A DNA stretch of 11,174 bases from assembly GCA_937896505.1 (NCBI GenBank), contig CALBNP010000188.1, positions 1-11,174 on the forward strand, written 5' to 3'. The notes under the pieces are model-generated. The model ran no database searches and was not told where the DNA came from. It saw nothing but the letters and a program-made list of their open reading frames with translations. The position numbers were made by a program, and so were the translations under genes. Source of the stretch: an uncultured Bacteroidales bacterium (GTDB lineage Bacteria > Bacteroidota > Bacteroidia > Bacteroidales > F082). This document shows, one piece after another, positions 6,571-11,174 of this stretch. Every line of letters starts with the position of its first letter. Positions within the stretch are counted from its first letter, which is position 1.

Positions 6571-7470
6571 TTATAACTTCGCAATGAACTCATCCGCTGT
6601 CATTTCTGCCACCAGATTCACAGCGAACCACTTCTTTCCTAAATCTTTTATTGAAGCTCCAAAATGATAAATTTCATCATCTACAATCAGCCATCGGTCG
6701 TGGCTTTTATTGAACGAATGAAGCGTCAATTGAGCATTGAAATACTGCCTGTTATATGTCTCAAAAGCATGTAACAATGTAACAGTCTGTTTCTGGCTAT
6801 GAACATATATGTCAACTGATACTTTTTCATTTCGCAATGAAAAACGCTCCAATACAGATGCGTCAACATAATCATCAACCAAGACAAGTCTCTTGGTCGC
6901 TCTTTTGATAAGGTTTTCGACTAGCAAGAATGCATCAAACATTTGACCTTCAAAAAAGACACCAAGTTTTGGTTTCAATTCTCCAGAATCTAATTTCGAG
7001 AAGATTTCATCTATCTTTTTGCCATTTTCGATTTGCTTAAATTCGAGTGCTTCAATACGCTGAAACACTTGAGCATTAGCAACCATGAATCGTCTCATTG
7101 AAACGAATGCCCGCATAATCTGCAAATTTACTTGAATGGCCTGTTCTGAATTTAACACACTGCTAAGCATTGCCACACCTGTTTCGGTGAAAGCAAAAGG
7201 ATGATAACGAAGACCGCCTCTTTTGTTTGAGGTCGCAAATTGCGACCTCAAACTCTCAAATTCTTCATCAGTTAGTTCAAACATGATGTCACTTGGGAAT
7301 CGGTTCCTATTGCGTCTCACCTGTTCTTTAAGTCTTTTGGTCTCAATCCCATATAAGCAAGCCAAATCGAAGTCCAACATAACTTGCATTCCACGAATGG
7401 AGTGAATCATTGACTCGACAATTTGAGAGTCTGGTAAGATTAATACCTGTGTATTTGCGTCTTCGACCAT
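6571..7470 (-). CDS. ORF6N-domain protein with C-terminal phospholipase-D-like domain
   Basis: This 299-residue protein has an N-terminal ORF6N domain (about 17-105), a DNA-binding module common in phages and mobile elements. Marker blocks are IRGMQVMLDFDLACLYGIET, VRRNRNRFPSDIMFELT and PFAFTETGVAMLSSVL. A helical, probably coiled-coil stretch follows (about 127-165). The C-terminal part (170-299) resembles a phospholipase-D-like phosphodiesterase half: FDAFLLVENLIKRATKRL, VLVDDYVD, then HDRWLIVDD (H257, R259) and GASIKDLGKKW. The usual HxK lysine is arginine here, which I recall as common in this subfamily. It sits 22 bases after gmk and 10 before nadD, splitting a housekeeping run. Hand-counted lines are 32-43% G+C against 43-58% in two gmk lines, hinting at acquisition. 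A weak -7-like TACTTTTC lies at 7481-7488 (minus strand). Function is unknown; a DNA-binding regulator or a defence/mobile-element role are possibilities. Confidence 0.85.
   Translation of the reverse strand: MVEDANTQVLILPDSQIVESMIHSIRGMQVMLDFDLACLYGIETKRLKEQVRRNRNRFPSDIMFELTDEEFESLRSQFATSNKRGGLRYHPFAFTETGVAMLSSVLNSEQAIQVNLQIMRAFVSMRRFMVANAQVFQRIEALEFKQIENGKKIDEIFSKLDSGELKPKLGVFFEGQMFDAFLLVENLIKRATKRLVLVDDYVDASVLERFSLRNEKVSVDIYVHSQKQTVTLLHAFETYNRQYFNAQLTLHSFNKSHDRWLIVDDEIYHFGASIKDLGKKWFAVNLVAEMTADEFIAKL
7225..7253. repeat. 29-base perfect palindrome inside the ORF6N gene
   Basis: Two 14-base arms, GTTTGAGGTCGCAA (7225-7238) and TTGCGACCTCAAAC (7240-7253), are exact reverse complements separated by a single A at 7239. 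Pairing stops on both sides (T at 7224 against T at 7254). The element lies within the ORF6N coding sequence and encodes residues 73-82 (SLRSQFATSN). It could be a binding site for a dimeric protein, possibly the ORF6N protein itself, or a strong hairpin or cruciform. The repeat is certain; the function is not known. Confidence 0.95.
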
Positions 7471-7492
7471 GTTGCGAACTGAAAAGTATAAA

Positions 7493-8062
7493 TTATTTCA
7501 GAAACTCCTGGACTACACTAAGAATTTCATCCTTAGCGGCTTGCAGATCATCGTTGATGATGGTCTTGTCGAACTTGCCACGGGCGAAATCCATCTCCCA
7601 AGCGGCTTTGGCAAGGCGTTTCTCGATTTCTTCCATCGAGTCGGTCTGGCGTCCGATGAGCCGCTCGCGCAAGCATTCAACCGAAGGTGCCTGAATGAAT
7701 ACCGACATGGCTTCGTCGCCAAAGAACTTCTTGATGTTGGTGCCACCCACCACATCCACATCGAAAACCACATGCTTGCCCTCGTCTTGCATCTTGCGCA
7801 CCACCGAGAGCAATGTGCCGTAGCAACGACCTGGATATACTTCCTGCCATTCAAGAAATTCACCATTCTCGACGCGCTGCTTGAACTCTTCGAGGCTGAT
7901 GAAATAATACTCGCGGCCATTCACTTCTTCGCCGCGGGGTTCGCGCGTGGTGGCCGAAACCGAAAATGCCAATTCGGGAATGTTGGCCATCAAATAGTTC
8001 ACCAAAGTGGTCTTTCCCGAGCCCGAAGGTGCCGAAAACACCAACAACTTACCTCTTTTCAT
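7493..8062 (-). CDS. gmk: Guanylate kinase
   Basis: Gmk phosphorylates GMP to GDP with ATP in the cytoplasm, an essential step in guanine nucleotide supply. The 189-residue protein has the P-loop SAPSGSGKTTL at 10-20. The GMP-binding segment follows (SVSATTREPRGEEVNGREYYF), and then VVFDVDVVGGTNIKK, the guanylate-kinase region with the catalytic acidic residues. The frame opens 10 codons earlier at 8092, which would overlap yicC by 16 bases. The ATG at 8060-8062 gives MKRGKLLVFSAPSG, the standard N-terminus, 14 bases after the yicC stop. It is third in the holB-yicC-gmk-ORF6N-nadD run. No residue required for activity appears to be missing. Confidence 0.96.
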   Translation of the reverse strand: MKRGKLLVFSAPSGSGKTTLVNYLMANIPELAFSVSATTREPRGEEVNGREYYFISLEEFKQRVENGEFLEWQEVYPGRCYGTLLSVVRKMQDEGKHVVFDVDVVGGTNIKKFFGDEAMSVFIQAPSVECLRERLIGRQTDSMEEIEKRLAKAAWEMDFARGKFDKTIINDDLQAAKDEILSVVQEFLK

Positions 8063-8076
8063 TCCACAATTCTTAA

Positions 8077-8949
8077 TTACAAAATGTTGCAAACTTGTTC
8101 CTTAATCTTTTCCAGTTCGTCTTTCATCTTGACGACAATCTTCTGGATGTTCACCTCGTTGGCTTTTGAGCCGAGAGTGTTGATTTCGCGACCCATTTCT
8201 TGGGCAATGAAACCGAGTTTCTTACCGGCTTGATCTTCATCGCAACTCTCGTTGAAGTAGTTGCAATGCTGGCGCAGACGCACCTTCTCTTCAGTGATGT
8301 CGAGTTTTTCGAGATAATAAATCAACTCGGCTTCGAAGCGGTTTTCGTCGTATTGGCCATCGGTGGTCAGTTCGGCAAGATTCTTCGTAAGGCGTTGCTT
8401 GATGGTTTCGTGACGCGATTTCTCGTAAGGCTCCACTTGTTCGAGCAGGCCAAGAATCAACTCAACTCGATGCAGAAGATCCTTCTTCAAGGTCTGGCCT
8501 TCCTGAATGCGGAAACCGTCAACAATGTCGAGAGCTTGGTCGATGGTTTCACCCACCTTGGCGATAAAATCCTCATCGTATTTTTGCTCCTGCGTGTTAA
8601 AGATGCCCGGCATACGGAAAAGGATTTCAGAGATATGGGCTGATGAATCAATGTTAAGATTCTTCGAAATCTCTTGAATCTGACGATAATACGATGCCAC
8701 GATGTCGCCATCAATATGGGCGATTTGATCCATGTTGGTATCAGTGATGGTAATCGTCACATCGATTTTGCCACGCAGCAACTTTGCGCCTATTTTATTG
8801 CGGAAATCAAGTTCGGCAAAACGAAGTTCGTTAGGCAACTTCACGGCAAGGTCCAATTGCTTGCTGTTCAGCGTCTTGATTTCGACAACGATTTTCTTGG
8901 TGTTGTAAATATTTTCGGCTATACCATAGCCCGTCATTGAATGTATCAT
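8077..8949 (-). CDS. yicC: YicC/YloC family endoribonuclease
   Basis: The 290-residue protein has the hallmarks of the YicC family: the N-terminus MIHSMTGYGIAE, a central domain with IETLNSKQ-like KTLNSKQLDL near 25, and the conserved C-terminal DUF1732-type part. The latter contains RFEAELIYYLEKLDITEEK, VRLRQHCNYF and GKKLGFIAQEMGREINTLGSKA. Its length equals the usual length of about 290. Members are known as endoribonucleases that act in RNA turnover; in E. coli YicC has been linked to degradation of the small RNA RyhB. The gene lies 15 bases downstream of holB and 14 bases upstream of gmk, the common yicC-gmk pairing seen across bacteria, so it is almost certainly co-transcribed with them. 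Cytoplasmic; no signal peptide. Confidence 0.94.
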   Translation of the reverse strand: MIHSMTGYGIAENIYNTKKIVVEIKTLNSKQLDLAVKLPNELRFAELDFRNKIGAKLLRGKIDVTITITDTNMDQIAHIDGDIVASYYRQIQEISKNLNIDSSAHISEILFRMPGIFNTQEQKYDEDFIAKVGETIDQALDIVDGFRIQEGQTLKKDLLHRVELILGLLEQVEPYEKSRHETIKQRLTKNLAELTTDGQYDENRFEAELIYYLEKLDITEEKVRLRQHCNYFNESCDEDQAGKKLGFIAQEMGREINTLGSKANEVNIQKIVVKMKDELEKIKEQVCNIL

Positions 8950-8964
8950 CCTATTATGTTTTAA

Positions 8965-10098
8965 TTATTTCTTTTTCAATAGTAAAACCAACTTGAAGCT
9001 GTCGTCCAAGAAGATAATCTGCGCATTGCCATTACGCTCAATCTGGTTGATGCTTTCCTCAAACAACTCATTGATTTGCATTGTATTGGCTGAATTGATG
9101 AAAGGTGCAAACTTAGTCACGAAGGTTTTCTCATCGTTGGGGAGCATCACCAAATCACTCAAATTGTTGTTAATCAGCATTGCGTTTCGAACCACTTTCA
9201 GTCCATAGTTCAACAACTCCTTCTGCCTTTCGCGGCCTATGGTCTTGATATTGTTCGCAAAATCAATGAGTTGACCCATAGCATTCAAGAAGCAGAGGCG
9301 CATCCATTGTTGGAAAGTCTGGAAGAAAAACTTCTCGTCGTCTTTGTCGTTGACGTAACGGCAAGCCGCAAGCCAGTCGCCTTCGGCGATCATGGCAGCA
9401 TCATGAGCCTCATTCTCCGAGCAATCAAATTTCTCCTCAAGGGCTTGTTGCAAGACATCGTTCTCGATACGCGGAATTTTCATCAAGGCAGTACGCGAGC
9501 GGATGGTAGCTAAAAGTTCGTCTTGGTCTTCTGCGATAAGAAGAAACACTGTTTTCTCAGGCGGTTCCTCCAAGAGTTTCAGCAATTTATTGGCCGTATC
9601 GACACGCATCTTCTCAGCCATCCAAATGATACCGACCTTATAATCACCTTCATACGCCTTCAAATTTAACTTGCGCTGCAAGGTGGCGGCATCACGCACC
9701 GAGATGTAACCCTGCTTATTTTCAATATCCAGCGACTGGTACCAACTTTGCGCATCAAAATAGGCATTGTTTGCCAGCACGAAATTGCGCCATTCTTCGA
9801 TGAAAAGATCCGATTCGGGGTCTTTCTTCACCCTTTTATTAGCGGCAGAAGGAAACACAAAATGCACATCAGGATGCACCAACTTACTGATTTTCTGACA
9901 CGAAGGACAAACTCCGCAGCTATCGGTAGCCGTTCGGTTCGGACAAAGGATATATTGGGCATAAGCCATGGCCAAAGGCAACGACCCGTTGCCCACCGAG
10001 CCTAAAAACAACTGCGCATGAGGTACCCGATTTTCGCGTACGCTCATGATAAGTTTTTGTTTTACAACATCTTGTCCTATGACATCTTTGAATTGCAT
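8965..10098 (-). CDS. holB: DNA polymerase III clamp-loader subunit delta'
   Basis: Delta' is the structural stator of the clamp loader, which opens and places the sliding clamp on DNA during replication. The 377-residue protein starts MQFKDVIGQDVVKQKL and has VPHAQLFLGSVGNG where an AAA+ Walker A would be. The lysine is replaced (GSVGNGSL, 33-40), as expected for a subunit that does not hydrolyse ATP. A zinc module is seen at C52, C61, C64 and C67. The sensor-type helix NKLLKLLEEPPEKTVFLL (170-187) is typical of DnaX/HolB. The SRC motif reads SRT (201-203), so the trans-acting cysteine is replaced but the arginine finger R202 is kept. It is the first gene of the minus-strand run, with a good promoter upstream. 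DnaX is the alternative, but DnaX has an intact Walker A. Confidence 0.9.
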   Translation of the reverse strand: MQFKDVIGQDVVKQKLIMSVRENRVPHAQLFLGSVGNGSLPLAMAYAQYILCPNRTATDSCGVCPSCQKISKLVHPDVHFVFPSAANKRVKKDPESDLFIEEWRNFVLANNAYFDAQSWYQSLDIENKQGYISVRDAATLQRKLNLKAYEGDYKVGIIWMAEKMRVDTANKLLKLLEEPPEKTVFLLIAEDQDELLATIRSRTALMKIPRIENDVLQQALEEKFDCSENEAHDAAMIAEGDWLAACRYVNDKDDEKFFFQTFQQWMRLCFLNAMGQLIDFANNIKTIGRERQKELLNYGLKVVRNAMLINNNLSDLVMLPNDEKTFVTKFAPFINSANTMQINELFEESINQIERNGNAQIIFLDDSFKLVLLLKKK

Positions 10099-10115
10099 GA
10101 TTGTTAATTTGCGCC

Positions 10116-10153
10116 CAAAATTACAAAATTATAGTATTAGAATGGAAATCCAA
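10116..10153 (-). promoter_or_regulatory. Promoter of the holB-yicC-gmk-ORF6N-nadD run, with doubled -7 element
   Basis: On the minus strand TTG (10151-10153), a 19-base spacer and TAATTTTG (10124-10131) form a full match to the Bacteroidota consensus TTG-N19-TAnnTTTG. A second identical TAATTTTG follows immediately (10116-10123), so the 8-mer is present twice in tandem. Transcription would begin near 10119 or, from the second copy, near 10111, giving a leader of only about 13-21 bases before the holB start at 10098. Confidence 0.7.
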
Positions 10154-10171
10154 TTCGTTTTTGTAACTTTG
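10142..10171 (+). promoter_or_regulatory. Predicted lysS promoter, overlapping the holB promoter
   Basis: TAACTTTG at 10164-10171 matches TAnnTTTG exactly. Nineteen bases upstream is ATG (10142-10144), one base off the -33 TTG. The predicted start is near 10177, about 15 bases before the lysS ATG. The -33 part shares 12 bases (10142-10153) with the divergent holB promoter. Confidence 0.6.
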
Positions 10172-10191
10172 CACCCAAATTTCAATGCACT

Positions 10192-11174
10192 ATGTTAAGC
10201 GAACAGGAACAATTCAGAAGAAATTCATTATCAGAACTTTATAAATTAGGTATCAATCCTTATCCTCAGGCTGCCTTTCCGGTAAGTGTGACCACTACCG
10301 AAATCTTGGACAAGTTTGACGACAACAACCTGGAACAATTCCAGGAAATCACCTTGGCAGGCCGTATCATGAGCCGCCGCATCATGGGTGCCGCTTCATT
10401 CTGCGAACTGCAGGATTCGAAAGGTCGTATCCAACTATATATCAAGCGCGACGAAATTTGCCCCGACGAGGACAAGACCATGTATAACACCGTCTTCAAG
10501 CGCCTCTTGGACATCGGTGACTTCATCGGAGTGAAAGGCTTTGCCTTCCGCACGCAGATGGGCGAAATCTCTGTTCATGTCAAGGAACTGACGGTTTTGA
10601 GCAAATCGCTGCGCCCGCTGCCTATCGTCAAAGAAAAGGACGGTGTGAAATACGACGAATTCAACGACCCTGAACTGCGCTACCGCATGCGTTATGTTGA
10701 CCTCGTCGTCAACGACAAGGTGAAGGACATTTTCATCACCCGCACCCGCATCATCGACAGCATCCGCCGTTTCTTCAACGAAAGCGGCTATCTCGAAGTG
10801 GAAACCCCTGTGCTGCAAGCCATTCCTGGCGGCGCAACAGCTCGCCCGTTCATCACACACCACAACGCTTTGGACATCCCGATGTACTTGCGTATTGCCG
10901 ATGAGCTTTACCTGAAGCGCCTGATTGTCGGCGGTTTCGATGGCGTGTATGAATTTTCGCGCAACTTCCGCAACGAAGGCATGGACCGCACGCACAATCC
11001 TGAATTTACAGGTCTCGAAATCTATGTGGCCTACAAGGATTACATCTGGATGATGGACTACACCGAAGCCATGATCGAACGCGCCGTTACCGAAGTGCTT
11101 GGCACCGATACAGTGAAAGTCGGCGACAACGAAATCTGCTTCAAGCGCCCGTTCAAGCGCATCACCATGATTGA
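10192..11174 (+). CDS. lysS: Lysyl-tRNA synthetase (class II), N-terminal part
   Basis: LysS charges tRNA-Lys with lysine in the cytoplasm. The 327 visible codons begin MLSEQEQFRRNSLSELYKLG, followed by the OB-fold anticodon-binding domain (about 55-140, with LAGRIMSRRIMGAASFCELQD). The class II catalytic core then starts with ELRYRMRYVDLVVN (161-174), motif 1 (GYLEVETPVLQ, 199-209), GGATARPF (213-220), IADELYLKRLIVGGFDGVYE (235-254) and motif 2 (FRNEGMDRTHNPEFT, 259-273). Motif 3 lies beyond the right edge, so completeness cannot be judged. The start at 10192 is the first in-frame ATG after the promoter; another ATG at 10185 is out of frame. The divergent arrangement with holB and the overlapping promoters suggest linked expression. 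The related GenX/EpmA proteins lack the anticodon domain, so they are excluded. Confidence 0.95.
   Translation, partial: MLSEQEQFRRNSLSELYKLGINPYPQAAFPVSVTTTEILDKFDDNNLEQFQEITLAGRIMSRRIMGAASFCELQDSKGRIQLYIKRDEICPDEDKTMYNTVFKRLLDIGDFIGVKGFAFRTQMGEISVHVKELTVLSKSLRPLPIVKEKDGVKYDEFNDPELRYRMRYVDLVVNDKVKDIFITRTRIIDSIRRFFNESGYLEVETPVLQAIPGGATARPFITHHNALDIPMYLRIADELYLKRLIVGGFDGVYEFSRNFRNEGMDRTHNPEFTGLEIYVAYKDYIWMMDYTEAMIERAVTEVLGTDTVKVGDNEICFKRPFKRITMI

Larger units (their letters stand above)
10108..10182. repeat. Imperfect direct repeat flanking the divergent holB/lysS promoters
   Basis: TTTGCGCCCAAAATT (10108-10122) and TTTGCACCCAAATTT (10168-10182) agree at 13 of 15 positions and are spaced 60 bases apart, one on each side of the two divergent promoter cores. 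The right copy begins with the TTTG of the lysS -7 element and spans its predicted start site. The left copy spans the predicted holB start sites. They could be operators or chance similarity of transcription-start regions. Confidence 0.4.

Noticed and set aside
7469..8233. A 254-codon open frame on the plus strand across gmk and the end of yicC.
   Set aside because: It is antisense to gmk, which has an intact P-loop and full length. The antisense protein shows no domain and crosses the gene boundary without regard to it.
10104..10111. TTAATTTG on the plus strand, considered as a second, distal lysS promoter.
   Set aside because: It differs from TAnnTTTG at the second position, has no paired -33 element, and lies right at the holB start region; a much better element exists at 10164.
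10435..10995. A 186-codon open frame on the minus strand opposite lysS.
   Set aside because: It lies entirely opposite clear lysyl-tRNA synthetase sequence containing motifs 1 and 2, and its protein is low in complexity with no family resemblance.

Overview
The window looks like chromosomal DNA from a member of the Bacteroidota, probably the order Bacteroidales. Three things support this. The housekeeping genes have Bacteroidales-like protein sequences. The gaps in front of genes carry the Bacteroidota -7 promoter element TAnnTTTG. Starts are preceded by A/T-rich leaders without clear Shine-Dalgarno sequences. I see no tRNA, rRNA, CRISPR array, transposase or integrase. Coding is dense, the longest gene-free stretch is about 100 bases, and no gap exceeds 300 bases.

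Layout. (1) Bases 1-545, minus strand: the N-terminal 181 codons of ornithine aminotransferase (rocD), cut by the window edge. (2) Bases 646-2678, minus strand: a two-gene unit, a glyoxalase-II-like metallo-beta-lactamase-fold hydrolase followed with a 4-base overlap by a secreted or membrane-anchored TPR protein. (3) Bases 2769-5987, plus strand: a large outer-membrane protein that joins a degenerate peptidase-MA-like region, a TolB-like beta-propeller and an Omp85-type beta-barrel. It diverges from the hydrolase gene. (4) Bases 5991-10098, minus strand: a five-gene run, holB (DNA polymerase III delta'), yicC (endoribonuclease family), gmk (guanylate kinase), an ORF6N/PLD-like accessory gene, and nadD (nicotinate-nucleotide adenylyltransferase). 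Gaps are 10-22 bases, so it is probably one operon driven from a good promoter in front of holB. (5) Base 10192 to the right edge, plus strand: lysS (lysyl-tRNA synthetase), divergent from holB and cut after 327 codons.

The holB-yicC-gmk-nadD set serves replication, RNA turnover, nucleotide metabolism and NAD synthesis. The one accessory element is the ORF6N-domain gene lodged between gmk and nadD. It is visibly more A+T-rich than gmk, belongs to a phage-associated family, and contains a 29-base perfect palindrome inside its reading frame. This gene and its palindrome are the most unusual part of the window. The rest is largely ordinary core genome, with interesting detail in the divergent promoter regions and in the three-part outer-membrane protein. 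I did not find convincing evidence for a complete new multi-gene system.
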